Below, piece after piece: positions 1-8,838 of a stretch of DNA of 35,765 bases. This DNA comes from Flavobacteriaceae bacterium (GTDB lineage Bacteria; Bacteroidota; Bacteroidia; Flavobacteriales; Weeksellaceae). The stretch lies in contig JAITMJ010000054.1 of assembly GCA_031277475.1 (NCBI GenBank), forward strand, positions 1 to 35,765. The letters run 5' to 3'. Made by a program: the position numbers and the translations under genes. The notes beneath the pieces are model-generated. The model saw only the letters and a program-made list of their open reading frames with translations, ran no database searches and was not told the DNA's origin. Every line of letters begins with the position of its first letter. Position 1 is the first letter of the stretch.

Positions 1-71
1 TTGTATCGCTGGCGATTCAAAACTATACCTGCTTTGCAGTATTCTTCACTGCTACATCTTGGACATTTCAT
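1..71 (-). CDS. Transposase N-terminus (IS1-like zinc-ribbon start), partial
   Basis: Reading the minus strand from 71, the frame begins MKCPRCSSEEYCKAG and continues to NRQRY at the window edge. A CxxC zinc-ribbon knuckle, then a further Cys, then a basic NRQRY stretch, is the usual start of short IS1-type transposases in Bacteroidota. Only 23 codons are visible, so catalytic residues cannot be checked. The start overlaps the stop codon of the truncated upstream gene (ATGA overlap at 68-71), a by-product of the insertion. Another zinc-ribbon protein is possible but less likely at a gene breakpoint. Confidence 0.55.
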   Translation of the reverse strand, partial: MKCPRCSSEEYCKAGIVLNRQRY

Positions 72-118
72 ATATTTTTTTTGCAAATATAATATATATA
101 TATTAAATTAACAATACC
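1..118 (-). mobile_element. End of an insertion sequence, probably IS1-like (partial)
   Basis: The segment holds the start of a transposase-like reading frame (1-71, minus strand) and an AT-rich end. The similarity between this locus and the copy at the right end of the window stops at position 118, where the minus strand reads GGTATTGTTAA; IS1-family ends often begin with GGT. The IS therefore seems to have inserted into the secreted-protein gene at 68-844. The element runs off the left edge, so its other end and the target duplication cannot be seen. Family assignment is tentative. Confidence 0.55.
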
Positions 119-844
119 ATAGATTTTAGTAATTTTTTCAGGAGTGCTGAATGTTACATTCGTAATTTCTTTTTCAGGATTCTGATTTTTGAAAGAATTA
201 AAATCTTTGTAAAAACCGTTTGTTAGCTCCGTTGAATTGTAAAGACTTAATTTTTGTTTTTCAATATTGTCAAAGTTTTTTAAATCATCAAATGTATAAT
301 AATCTGTAGCCTGTGCTTTTACGGAGATATTTTTACTGATGAAATTACTAATCATTTCACTTCCTTTTTTCATGACTGCTTTGGTAACATCCATTGAAGA
401 ATGATCAATCACAGAATCCATCTCACTAAGGTATGTGTAAGTATCATCATCATTTTTTGCAAACAGGTATGCTTGAAAATAGCAATAACCATGCTCGCTG
501 AATGCTCCGGTAAGTTCCGCAAAATACAATTGTTTCAGATACATTACAATAGTTCCGTTTTCTGTTTGATCTCCGTTAATATGATTTAGAAGATTTTGAA
601 ACTGATTAGCAAGGCTCGTAGCGGGTACTACTTTTGCCTTTGCATTGAATGCTCCTTTTTGAACAATTCCCAAAGAAGTTGTGTCTATCCGAGCGTCAAT
701 TAATTTAATCGTTTTATAATAACTTTTGTCCAACTTTTGTTCGGGCATACTTATGGAAAAATCTTCGAAGCGCTTTTGAGCGGTCAAAGTTCCCATTAAA
801 CCTACTGCAATCAGCAGATAAATTCTTTTTAATTTTCCTTTCAT
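68..844 (-). CDS. Secreted protein of unknown function, C-terminally truncated by an IS
   Basis: The product has a signal peptide (about residues 1-22, ending LTAQ) and no recognised domain. Residues up to about 242 (FSTPEKITKIY) are native. The last ~16 residues (GIVNLIYIYYICKKNI) are encoded by the IS end, and the stop lies inside the transposase start. The 3' part of a near-identical copy at 34801-35297 shows what is missing: an ELIDGKEKEIKKDE segment, a hydrophobic glycine-rich stretch (FFGIIGGLIASG) and a C-terminus ending ITEVKK. The gene follows icmF by 91 bases on the same strand. The truncated protein may be non-functional. Confidence 0.7.
   Translation of the reverse strand: MKGKLKRIYLLIAVGLMGTLTAQKRFEDFSISMPEQKLDKSYYKTIKLIDARIDTTSLGIVQKGAFNAKAKVVPATSLANQFQNLLNHINGDQTENGTIVMYLKQLYFAELTGAFSEHGYCYFQAYLFAKNDDDTYTYLSEMDSVIDHSSMDVTKAVMKKGSEMISNFISKNISVKAQATDYYTFDDLKNFDNIEKQKLSLYNSTELTNGFYKDFNSFKNQNPEKEITNVTFSTPEKITKIYGIVNLIYIYYICKKNI
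118..310 (-). repeat. 193-bp inverted repeat, left copy (pairs with 34801-34993)
   Basis: This stretch of the truncated secreted gene recurs at 34801-34993 in opposite orientation with 3 mismatches in 193 positions by eye. Two of the three are synonymous; one changes Thr to Ala. Similarity stops sharply on both sides. The left copy continues into the N-terminal half of the gene, the right copy into the C-terminal half. Confidence 0.9.
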
Positions 845-935
845 AATATTATAAATTTTAATCTTTTAATTTTTAAATCCCTCAATTTCTATATCTTCAA
901 AGCCAAAAGCAAAAAGCCAACAGCCATCAGCAAAC
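845..935. repeat. Intergenic spacer with GCCAAAAGC-type short repeats
   Basis: The spacer between icmF and the secreted gene contains short units such as AAGCCAAAAGCAAAAAGCC and CAGCCATCAGC. Similar units occur at 8717-8735, 13651-13667, 33751-33765 and 35467-35486. No gene is seen here. Confidence 0.6.
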
Positions 936-3900
936 CTACATATTCCGCCTATATTTCCCGCCCACTTCAAACAGCGCATTCGTGATTTGTCCGAGCGAAC
1001 AGAATTTCACGGCTTCCATCATCACGGAAAAAAGATTTTGTTGATTGATTGCCGCATATTGCAATTTCTGCAAATATTCTTCGGATTTCTCGCCGTTCGA
1101 GGTTTGGAAATTTTTCAGATTTTCGATTTGCAACCGCTTTTCTTCTTCGGTAGAACGGATGACTTCTCCCGGCAGAACAGTCGGCGAACCGTCTTTCCCG
1201 AGAAACGTATTCACGCCGATTATCGGATATTCGCCGGTGTGTTTCAGCATTTCGTAGTGCATGCTTTCCTCCTGAATTTTAGAACGTTGATACATCGTTT
1301 CCATCGCTCCCAAAACGCCGCCGCGTTCCGTGATTCTGTCAAATTCCGCATAAACCGCTTCTTCTACCAAATCCGTCAGTTCTTCAATGATGAACGAACC
1401 TTGAAGCGGATTTTCATTTTTCGCCAAACCGAGTTCTTTATTGATAATCAGTTGAATAGCCATCGCTCTTCGCACAGATTCTTCGGTTGGCGTGGTGATG
1501 GCTTCGTCGTAAGCGTTCGTGTGCAGCGAATTGCAGTTGTCATAAATGGCATAAAGTGCTTGAAGCGTGGTTCTGATGTCGTTAAAATCAATTTCCTGCG
1601 CGTGAAGCGAGCGACCCGAAGTTTGAATATGATATTTCAACATTTGGCTTCTTTCGTCTGCGCCGTATTTCAGTTTCATCGCTTTTGCCCAGATTCTGCG
1701 GGCAACTCTGCCGATTACCGCGTATTCCGGATCGATTCCGTTAGAAAAGAAAAACGATAAATTCGGAGCGAAATCGTTGATGTTCATGCCTCGGCTCAAA
1801 TAATATTCCACATAAGTGAAACCGTTTGCCAGCGTGAAAGCCAACTGCGAAATCGGATTGGCACCGGCTTCGGCGATGTGGTAACCGGAAATGGAAACCG
1901 AATAAAAATTTCGAACTTTATTTTCAATAAAATATTCCTGAACATCGCCCATCAATCGGAGTGCAAATTCGGTGGAAAAAATGCAAGTATTTTGCGCTTG
2001 ATCTTCTTTCAAAATATCTGCCTGAACGGTTCCGCGAACATTTGCAATGGTTTCGGATTTTATGTTTTCGTAGGTTTCCGGGTCTAAAATTTCATCGCCT
2101 GTGATTCCCAAAAGTTTCAAACCCAAACCGGTGTTGGAAGGCGGCAAATCTCCGTTGTAGAAAGGGCGTTTCAAACCTTTGTCGTCGAATTTTTCTTTTA
2201 ATTTTTCTTCAACTTTATGCCAAAGATTATTTTCGCTAATGTATTTTTCCACGTTTTGGTCAATGGCGGCATTCATAAAAAAAGCGAGCAACATCGGTGC
2301 GGGACCGTTAATCGTCATCGAAACGGAAGTCAAAGCATTAATTAAATCAAAACCGGAATAGAGTTTTTTGGCATCGTCTAAAGTAGCGATGGAAACGCCT
2401 GCATTGCCTATTTTTCCGTAAATATCGGGTGGAAAATCCGGGTCTTGTCCGTAAAGCGTTACCGAATCGAAAGCGGTGGACAAACGTTTTGCGGGCATTT
2501 CTGCGGAAACGTAATGAAATCTTCGGTTCGTTCTTTCCGGGCTGCCTTCGCCGGCGAACATTCTGGTCGGGTCTTCGCCGGTGCGTTTAAACGGATAAAT
2601 TCCGGCGGTAAATGGAAATTGCCCGGGAACATTTTCCTGACTTTTCCAACGCACCAAATCTCCCCAATCTTGAAATTTCGGCAAAGCGATTTTCGGAATT
2701 TTCAAATGCGAAAGCGATTCGTATTTGGTTTGCACATTGATTTCTTTGCCTCGAACGAGGTAGGTATAAACGTCCTGCTCGTGCTTCTTTTTAAATTCGT
2801 GCCAGCCGTTTAAGAAATAAATATTTTCTTGGCTCAAATCTTTTTTAATTTTTTGATAGCGTTTTTCGATGATTTCCTGCGATGCGGAATCGCCTTCCAA
2901 AATATTTTTCGCACCGTGAAGTTGATAAAGTTTTCTCGCAATTAAGGCTTGTTCCAGCGTTTCATTATCGTAAACACGATTGTTTTCCACGATTTCCGAA
3001 AGATAGCGCACGCGTTTCGGCGGAATAATCGTGGCTTCCTCGGAAACATTTTGCTCGATGTATTCGTTTAAATTAATATTTTCAACTTTCGTATTGATTT
3101 TTTTAATGAGTTGATTGTACAATTCCGTGGTTCCCCAATCGTTGAACTGACTTGCCTTAGTGGAAAAAACCGGCATTTCTTCCAATGTTTTATCAAAATA
3201 TTGATGATTTCTCTGAAACTGCTTTCTTACGGCTTGAAGCGCATCCAAAGCACCGCGTTTATCGGATTTGTTTAAAGCGACAAAATCTGCATAATCCAAC
3301 ATATCAATTTTTTCCAACTGCGTGGAAGCACCGTATTCGGGAGTCATCACATATATCGAAACATCGGCGATTTCGGTGATTTCCGAGCCGCTTTGTCCGA
3401 TTCCGGAAGTTTCTAAAATAATGATGTCGGGTTTTGCCAATTTTAAAACGTTGAGCGCGGAATGAATGTGCGGCGAAACCGAAACATTGTTCTCGCGAGT
3501 AGCCATTGAACGCATATAAACGCGTTTGTCATTAATGGAATTCATCCGAATCCTATCGCCCAAAAGTGCGCCTCCGGTTTTCTTTTTTGAAGGATCTACG
3601 GAAATAATCGCTATTTTTTTATCGGGATTTGCGCGCAAAAATCGGCGAACCAATTCGTCCGTCAGCGAGGATTTTCCGGCGCCGCCGGTTCCTGTGATGC
3701 CGATAATCGGAATTCTCCTCACCCCCGACCCCTCTCCAAAGGAGAGGGGAGAAGTGGAACGTTTATTTATTTCTTCGATTAATTCGGGTTTTTCTTCGGA
3801 AAAATTTTCTACGGCAGAAATTATTTTGGCGATGGATTTTGAATCTTCAAAACGGATATTGTCCAAATCCTCGATTTTCACGTCTTTTCCTGTGGCGAAA

Positions 3901-4328
3901 TCGGATTTTTCCACCACATCGTTTATCATGCCTTGAAGTCCCATTTCTCTGCCGTCGTCCGGAGAATAAATTCTGGCGATGCCATAATCCATCAAATCCT
4001 TGATTTCTTCGGGGAGAATCACGCCGCCGCCGCCGCCGAAAATTTTAATTTGCGGAGATTTTTTTTCTTGAAGCAAATCGTAAATGTATTTAAAATATTC
4101 GTTGTGTCCGCCTTGATAAGATGTCAGGGCAATCGCATTCGCATCTTCCTGAATGGCGCAATTCACAACTTCTTCCGCAGATTTGTCGTGCCCGAGATGA
4201 ATCACTTCGCAACCCGTAGCCTGAATCATTCTTCGCATAATATTAATCGCGGCGTCGTGTCCGTCAAAAAGGGAGGCGGCAGTAACCACCCGCACTTTAT
4301 TTTCGGGAATATATTTTTGGTTTTCCAT
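936..4328 (-). CDS. icmF: Fused isobutyryl-CoA mutase/GTPase (methylmalonyl-CoA mutase family), IcmF
   Basis: Predicted B12-dependent acyl-CoA mutase fused to its G-protein chaperone, interconverting isobutyryl-CoA and butyryl-CoA (related acyl-CoAs possible). Domain order matches IcmF: N-terminal cobalamin domain with DGHDAA (residues 22-27); a MeaB-type GTPase with P-loop GTGGAGKS (about 212-219) and NKSD; then the mutase barrel with [16 protein letters not shown]. The start is placed at ATG 4328, giving 1130 aa. A TTG start at 4367 is unlikely because a TAnnTTTG box at 4355-4362 lies within that extension. A 16-residue insert (about 190-205, [16 protein letters not shown]) between the cobalamin and GTPase domains comes from a palindromic repeat and keeps frame. 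The last ~80 bases are duplicated at 35312-35391. Confidence 0.9.
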   Translation of the reverse strand: MENQKYIPENKVRVVTAASLFDGHDAAINIMRRMIQATGCEVIHLGHDKSAEEVVNCAIQEDANAIALTSYQGGHNEYFKYIYDLLQEKKSPQIKIFGGGGGVILPEEIKDLMDYGIARIYSPDDGREMGLQGMINDVVEKSDFATGKDVKIEDLDNIRFEDSKSIAKIISAVENFSEEKPELIEEINKRSTSPLSFGEGSGVRRIPIIGITGTGGAGKSSLTDELVRRFLRANPDKKIAIISVDPSKKKTGGALLGDRIRMNSINDKRVYMRSMATRENNVSVSPHIHSALNVLKLAKPDIIILETSGIGQSGSEITEIADVSIYVMTPEYGASTQLEKIDMLDYADFVALNKSDKRGALDALQAVRKQFQRNHQYFDKTLEEMPVFSTKASQFNDWGTTELYNQLIKKINTKVENINLNEYIEQNVSEEATIIPPKRVRYLSEIVENNRVYDNETLEQALIARKLYQLHGAKNILEGDSASQEIIEKRYQKIKKDLSQENIYFLNGWHEFKKKHEQDVYTYLVRGKEINVQTKYESLSHLKIPKIALPKFQDWGDLVRWKSQENVPGQFPFTAGIYPFKRTGEDPTRMFAGEGSPERTNRRFHYVSAEMPAKRLSTAFDSVTLYGQDPDFPPDIYGKIGNAGVSIATLDDAKKLYSGFDLINALTSVSMTINGPAPMLLAFFMNAAIDQNVEKYISENNLWHKVEEKLKEKFDDKGLKRPFYNGDLPPSNTGLGLKLLGITGDEILDPETYENIKSETIANVRGTVQADILKEDQAQNTCIFSTEFALRLMGDVQEYFIENKVRNFYSVSISGYHIAEAGANPISQLAFTLANGFTYVEYYLSRGMNINDFAPNLSFFFSNGIDPEYAVIGRVARRIWAKAMKLKYGADERSQMLKYHIQTSGRSLHAQEIDFNDIRTTLQALYAIYDNCNSLHTNAYDEAITTPTEESVRRAMAIQLIINKELGLAKNENPLQGSFIIEELTDLVEEAVYAEFDRITERGGVLGAMETMYQRSKIQEESMHYEMLKHTGEYPIIGVNTFLGKDGSPTVLPGEVIRSTEEEKRLQIENLKNFQTSNGEKSEEYLQKLQYAAINQQNLFSVMMEAVKFCSLGQITNALFEVGGKYRRNM
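3717..3757. repeat. Palindromic repeat inserted in frame in icmF
   Basis: The core is a perfect inverted repeat, CCCCTCTCC-AAA-GGAGAGGGG (about 3730-3750), embedded in C-rich sequence. On the minus strand it encodes [13 protein letters not shown] and on the plus strand [12 protein letters not shown], a peptide that recurs as an interspersed repeat in many Bacteroidota. It lies in the linker before the GTPase domain. Confidence 0.75.
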
Positions 4329-4354
4329 AAAAAATTCAGAAAATTTACAGACTC

Positions 4355-4362
4355 CAAAGATA
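4355..4362 (-). promoter_or_regulatory. Probable -7 box of the icmF promoter
   Basis: The minus strand reads TATCTTTG, matching the Bacteroidota -7 consensus TAnnTTTG. It lies 27 bases upstream of the preferred icmF ATG at 4328. No clear -33 TTG was seen, so this rests on one box plus position. Confidence 0.45.
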
Positions 4363-4511
4363 GCCAAAAATTCGCGATTTGGGATTTGAATTTTTGAGGC
4401 TTGGTTTTTAAATTTGAAGAATTTGGGGCTTGGTTAATGTGATGGTAAAAAAAACAAAAGCACCCTGAAATGCTGCTTAATAAAATGAATATATAAACGG
4501 TTAATATCTCA

Positions 4512-5660
4512 TTATTTCATTTTTTTCGTTCCTTCGTACATTTCGTATTGCAAAAATCGGGTTTCGAGTTTTCCGTTGTAGAGTTTTATTTTTCGCGAAG
4601 GTCTGAGTCCGATTTTTTTCGCCATTTCCAAATCCGAAGTGATGAGCCAAGCCAAAGTGTTGGGATAATTGTTTTTAAACGTATCGCCGATTTTTTTGTA
4701 AAAATCTTCCTGATTGATGGAAATTCTCTCGTCGTAAGGCGGATTAAAAACGATAAGCAAAGGAAAATTTTCTTTTTTGCTCTCGAAGAAATTTTGTTTC
4801 CGAACTTCGATAATGTCTAGCATTTCAGCAAATTCTATGTTTTGTCGAGAAAAAGAAATCATTTTTTCATCGGTATCAAAACCGATAATTTTCCCGTTAA
4901 ATTCTTTTATCCTGTTGATTCTGAACTCTTTAATTTTATTAAAAAGTTCTTCGTCATAATTTTTCCAATGTTGAAATCCGAAGTTTTTACGAAAAATTTG
5001 TGCCGGCAAATCCATGGCAATCATCGCTGCTTCGATTAAAAAAGTTCCGCTTCCGCACATCGGGTCGAGGAAATTTCCTTTTCCGTCCCAGCCTGCAATT
5101 TGCAACATTCCGCTCGCCAAAACTTCGTTGATTGGTGCTTCGCCGTGCTGTTTTCTGTAGCCGCGTTTAAAGAGCGGTTCGCCGGAAGCATCCAAAGAAA
5201 TCGTAACCAATTCTCTATCAATATGAAGGTGGAATTTGATGTCCGGATTTTTGGTTTCCACATTCGGGCGTTTGCGGAATTTTTGTTGAAAAAAATCGAC
5301 AATAGCATCTTTCATTTTCAAAGTCATAAATTGAGAATGTGTGAATTTTTCGGAGTGAACGGTGGCATCAATCGCAAAAGTTTGGTTGATGTCCAAATAT
5401 TCGGACCACGGAAATTTGGAGAGTTTGTCGTAGAATTTTTGTTCGTTGAAGGCTTTAAATTCAAAAATCGGGACGAGAATTTTCAGAGCCGTTCTTGCAG
5501 AATAATTGATTTTATAGAGAAAACCCAAATCGCCCACGCAATTTACGGCTCGGGTTCTGATTTCCACATTTCTGCCGCCGAGTTTTTGGATTTCCGCGGC
5601 AAGAATTTCTTCGAGTCCGAAAAAAGTTTTGATTTGGATGTGCAGGTTTTCGGTGTTCAT
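4512..5660 (-). CDS. rlmL: THUMP-domain class I SAM-dependent RNA methyltransferase (RlmL N-terminal type)
   Basis: Predicted 23S rRNA guanine-N2 methyltransferase (m2G2445 type). The 382-aa protein has an N-terminal ferredoxin-like/THUMP region (about 1-155), the family motif LFKRGYRKQHGEAPINE (163-179), SAM-binding DPMCGSGTF (199-207) and catalytic NPPY (306-309). It corresponds to the first half of E. coli RlmL and lacks the second methyltransferase (RlmK) domain, as is common in Bacteroidota. It lies 83 bases downstream of the ABC transporter on the same strand and may be co-transcribed. The exact target base is inferred from the family. Confidence 0.85.
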   Translation of the reverse strand: MNTENLHIQIKTFFGLEEILAAEIQKLGGRNVEIRTRAVNCVGDLGFLYKINYSARTALKILVPIFEFKAFNEQKFYDKLSKFPWSEYLDINQTFAIDATVHSEKFTHSQFMTLKMKDAIVDFFQQKFRKRPNVETKNPDIKFHLHIDRELVTISLDASGEPLFKRGYRKQHGEAPINEVLASGMLQIAGWDGKGNFLDPMCGSGTFLIEAAMIAMDLPAQIFRKNFGFQHWKNYDEELFNKIKEFRINRIKEFNGKIIGFDTDEKMISFSRQNIEFAEMLDIIEVRKQNFFESKKENFPLLIVFNPPYDERISINQEDFYKKIGDTFKNNYPNTLAWLITSDLEMAKKIGLRPSRKIKLYNGKLETRFLQYEMYEGTKKMK

Positions 5661-5743
5661 GTTTGGGTTTTTGTTTTGGATTTCGGAATTTTTGCAAGCC
5701 GATTCACATCACATTCCTTTAAAATTTTATTCCGCAATTCTTT

Positions 5744-7582
5744 TCACTCAAAATTCTGGAGTTCGACCAATTTTCTGTAAACGCCGTTTTTGCTGAACAA
5801 TTCTTGGTGAGTTCCCTGTTCTACGATGTTTCCGCGTTCCATCACGACAATCAAATCTGCTTTTTGAATCGTGGAAAGTCGGTGCGCGATGACGAGCGAT
5901 GTGCGGTTTTCCATCATTTTTTCCAAAGCGTCTTGCACAAATTTTTCGGATTCCGTGTCCAACGCAGAAGTGGCTTCATCCAAAATCATAATCGGCGGAT
6001 TTTTCAAAACGGCTCTTGCGATGGAAACCCGCTGTTTTTGTCCGCCTGAAAGTTTATTGCCGTCGTCGCCGATGTTCGTGTCGTAGCCGTCCGGAAGTTG
6101 AGAAATGAAAGCATCGGCATTTGCAATTTTTGCGGCGTGAACGATTTCTTCTTGCGTAGCTTCGGGTTTTCCCATGCGAATATTATTGTAAACCGAATCG
6201 TTAAAAAGCACGGATTCTTGCGTTACCATTCCCAAAAGATGCCGATAATCCTTCAGTTTCAGATGTTTAATATCAATACCGTCTATCGCAATTTCGCCTT
6301 CGGAAACATCATAAAATCTTGCCAAAAGATTGGCGAGCGTGGTTTTTCCGCTTCCCGATTGCCCGACCAAAGCCACAGTTTTTCCTTTCGGAATCGTGAG
6401 GTTGAAATTTTTGAGGATAATGTTGTCTTTATCATAATAGAAACCGATATTTTTAAATTCGATATTCTGTTTCAAATCGGAAATCGGAATCGGGTTTTCA
6501 ATTTCCTGAACTTTCAAATCGTAGTCCAAAACTTCGGACACGCGCTCCAAACTTGCCAATCCGCCCTGAATTGAGGAAACGGCGTTGGATAATTTTTTGG
6601 CAGGATCTAAAATTTGAAAAAACATTCCCACAAAAACAAGGAAAATTTCCGGTTTCATCGTGTGTTCCTGCAAAATTTGTTTTCCTGCAAACCAAGTGAT
6701 TAATAAAATGGTAACCGACCCGAGAAATTCGCTCATCGGCGAGGCGAGTTCTCTTCTTCGGCTCATTCCGATAGCAAATTTTTTCCAACTGTTTGTGGTT
6801 TCGCGGAAACGATTTTTCAGGATTTTATCGGCGTTAAAAATTTTAATAATTTTCGATGATTTCAAGGTTTCATCCACCAAAGAAAAAAGATTTCCCAATT
6901 CTTCCTGTGCGGAATATGCTTTTCTTTTCAAACTTTTTCCGATTCGGGAAATCAGCCAAGCCATTATCGGAAAGACGATGAGCGAAAATAAAGTGAGTTG
7001 CGGCGAAAGAATAAATAATGTGATTAACGTGGTGATGATCATAAACGGCGCATTCACAACATCCACCAAACTTCCCATAATTCCGCTTTCCACGCTGCCG
7101 ATATCATTAGAAATTCGCGACATCATATCGCCTTTTCGCTTTTCGGTAAAAAATGAAACCGGAAGTTTCAGAAATTTATCATACATCGCAGTTCGCAAAT
7201 CGCGGGTAATCCCGACCCGATAATTCACCAAAAGAAAAGCACCGATATATCTGAAAATATTGCGCAAAAGAAATGCCACAGCCGTGATTCCGCAAAGCAC
7301 CGCCAAAACATTTACAGCACCGTGTTCATCAATATTAATTTGAATTTTGTAGTAAACCAAATCTTTGAGATAGGAAAAATATTTCCCAAATTCGCCGTTC
7401 CAAACCGGAATTTTGGAAGTATCAATTTCGCTTGCCGTTCCGAACATCACGCCCAAAATTGGGAGCATCGTGGCTACGGAAAATACGTTGAGCAGAGAAT
7501 ATAGCAAATTAAACAACATACTTCCCCAAAGATATTTCTGATGGGGTTTTGCAAAGTTTAAAATTCTGCGGAAAGGTTTCAT
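5744..7582 (-). CDS. ABC transporter, fused permease/ATPase (MsbA-like exporter)
   Basis: A half-size ABC exporter of 612 aa expected to act as an inner-membrane homodimer. The N-terminal ~330 residues form the transmembrane domain, with hydrophobic segments near 20-45, 90-120, 180-215 and 285-330. The ATPase domain carries Walker A GQSGSGKT (407-414), signature LSGGQ (511-515), Walker B IMILDEA (531-537) and the H-loop His (about 567). The architecture matches MsbA and other lipid or drug exporters; the substrate cannot be read from sequence. It is divergent from folE, with a 238-base spacer. Confidence 0.9.
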   Translation of the reverse strand: MKPFRRILNFAKPHQKYLWGSMLFNLLYSLLNVFSVATMLPILGVMFGTASEIDTSKIPVWNGEFGKYFSYLKDLVYYKIQINIDEHGAVNVLAVLCGITAVAFLLRNIFRYIGAFLLVNYRVGITRDLRTAMYDKFLKLPVSFFTEKRKGDMMSRISNDIGSVESGIMGSLVDVVNAPFMIITTLITLFILSPQLTLFSLIVFPIMAWLISRIGKSLKRKAYSAQEELGNLFSLVDETLKSSKIIKIFNADKILKNRFRETTNSWKKFAIGMSRRRELASPMSEFLGSVTILLITWFAGKQILQEHTMKPEIFLVFVGMFFQILDPAKKLSNAVSSIQGGLASLERVSEVLDYDLKVQEIENPIPISDLKQNIEFKNIGFYYDKDNIILKNFNLTIPKGKTVALVGQSGSGKTTLANLLARFYDVSEGEIAIDGIDIKHLKLKDYRHLLGMVTQESVLFNDSVYNNIRMGKPEATQEEIVHAAKIANADAFISQLPDGYDTNIGDDGNKLSGGQKQRVSIARAVLKNPPIMILDEATSALDTESEKFVQDALEKMMENRTSLVIAHRLSTIQKADLIVVMERGNIVEQGTHQELFSKNGVYRKLVELQNFE

Positions 7583-7794
7583 CTGTTTATATTTTATTTT
7601 TTTCAGCGGTCAGATGGAACACCTTGTACAATCATTGCCTCTGTCATTTTTATTTTTTTTTAAAGGAATCGGCGAATCTTCGATTTCGCTTGTGTGTCAA
7701 TATTTGTCATGGGTGTTTCATTAAAAATAATAAACCGCAAAATTACGGAATTTTTGTCGAGGCAGGAATTCACATTTCTTATGTTCTTTTTATT

Positions 7795-7802
7795 TATATT
7801 TG
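7795..7802 (+). promoter_or_regulatory. Probable -7 box of the folE promoter
   Basis: TATATTTG matches TAnnTTTG and lies 18 bases before the folE ATG at 7821. No well-spaced -33 TTG was found. Confidence 0.5.
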
Positions 7803-7820
7803 CGTAGTTTAAACTAAAAC

Positions 7821-8474
7821 ATGAACAATTTTACGGACAGTGACGATGATGTTTTCACCGGAAAAGAACACACGCCGATTCGCAACGGTGCTTTCGATTT
7901 AAAACCCGAAGAAAAAATCGAAAAAATTGAAAAACTTTTCGCCGAAATTATGCACACTCTCGGTTTGGATATGATGGACGATTCTCTGAAAGATTCCCCG
8001 AAACGCGTGGCAAAAATGTATGTCAACGAAATTTTCGGCGGACTGCTTCCGGAAAACAAACCCAAAATTTCAACGTTTTCCAACAAATACAAATACCGCC
8101 AAATGCTCGTAGAAAAAGACATTTCTATGTATTCGTTTTGCGAACATCATTTTCTCCCGATTATCGGAAAAGCGCACGTTGCCTACATTTCCAACGGAAA
8201 AGTAATCGGACTTTCGAAAATCAACAGAATTGTGGATTATTACGCAAAACGTCCGCAAGTTCAAGAACGGCTGACGATGCAAATTGCCGATGCGATGAAA
8301 GAAGCGCTCGGAACCAAAGATGTGGCTTGCATCATTGATGCGAAACATCTTTGCGTGAATTGCAGAGGCATAAAAGACGAGGCGAGTTCCACAATTACGG
8401 CGGAACTCAGCGGAATTTTCCGAACCAATCCGATTACGCGGCAGGAATTTTTGCATTATGTCGGAAGTAAATAG
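7821..8474 (+). CDS. folE: GTP cyclohydrolase I
   Basis: Catalyses GTP to 7,8-dihydroneopterin triphosphate, the first step of folate/pterin synthesis, as a zinc-dependent decamer. Zinc ligands match the family: Cys107 and His110 in SFCEHHFLP, and Cys178 in HLCVNCRG. The signature [20 protein letters not shown] covers about 129-148. At 217 aa it is full length, with an acidic N-terminal extension before the conserved core. It is transcribed away from the ABC exporter and stands alone. Confidence 0.96.
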   Translation: MNNFTDSDDDVFTGKEHTPIRNGAFDLKPEEKIEKIEKLFAEIMHTLGLDMMDDSLKDSPKRVAKMYVNEIFGGLLPENKPKISTFSNKYKYRQMLVEKDISMYSFCEHHFLPIIGKAHVAYISNGKVIGLSKINRIVDYYAKRPQVQERLTMQIADAMKEALGTKDVACIIDAKHLCVNCRGIKDEASSTITAELSGIFRTNPITRQEFLHYVGSK

Positions 8475-8838
8475 TTTAACATATTGGTAATCAATGTTTT
8501 ACATGATTAAAAACTCAAAATGTATATTAGAAATTTCGGTTTGTTAATATCATCCAAATACAGAAAAATTTCAAAAATTATTTTGCTTTTGTTTAATCTT
8601 TTCAGATAGTATATAGAGAAAGCATAGGAACATAGAAAACTAATATCTCTATATGGTTAAAAAAACGATTCTTTATTTCAGCAAAGATCGTAAGCTGCTA
8701 AAAATCCCTAAAAAAAGCCAAAAGCCATTCGCCAAAAAGTTCTCTCATATTTTTATATGAGATGATCGAGTTTCGAGTTTCAGATTTCGGGTTTAAACTT
8801 TGACAAAGTTTCAAATCATTTAATTTTTAAGAATTTTT
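8475..8838. other. Intergenic region with a hairpin and short repeats, no gene seen
   Basis: This 364-base spacer lies between two convergent genes. It contains GCCAAAAGCC-type units (8717-8735), a perfect hairpin TCTCATAT-TTTT-ATATGAGA (8743-8762), a GATCGAGTTTCGAGTTTC unit (8764-8781) and an ACTTTGACAAAGT palindrome (about 8798-8810) related to elements at 24272 and 26822. The hairpin could end transcription from either side, but no strong U-tract follows. Confidence 0.55.

Noticed and set aside
987-1760. Long plus-strand open frame within icmF
   Set aside because: Antisense shadow of a strongly conserved mutase; no start context and composition reflects codon use of the real gene.
4329-4367. 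TTG start of IcmF at 4367
   Set aside because: Overlaps the probable -7 box, and homologues start close to the cobalamin domain.
5036-5308. 90-aa minus-strand frame inside the methyltransferase gene
   Set aside because: Same-strand alternative frame shadow without a ribosome site.
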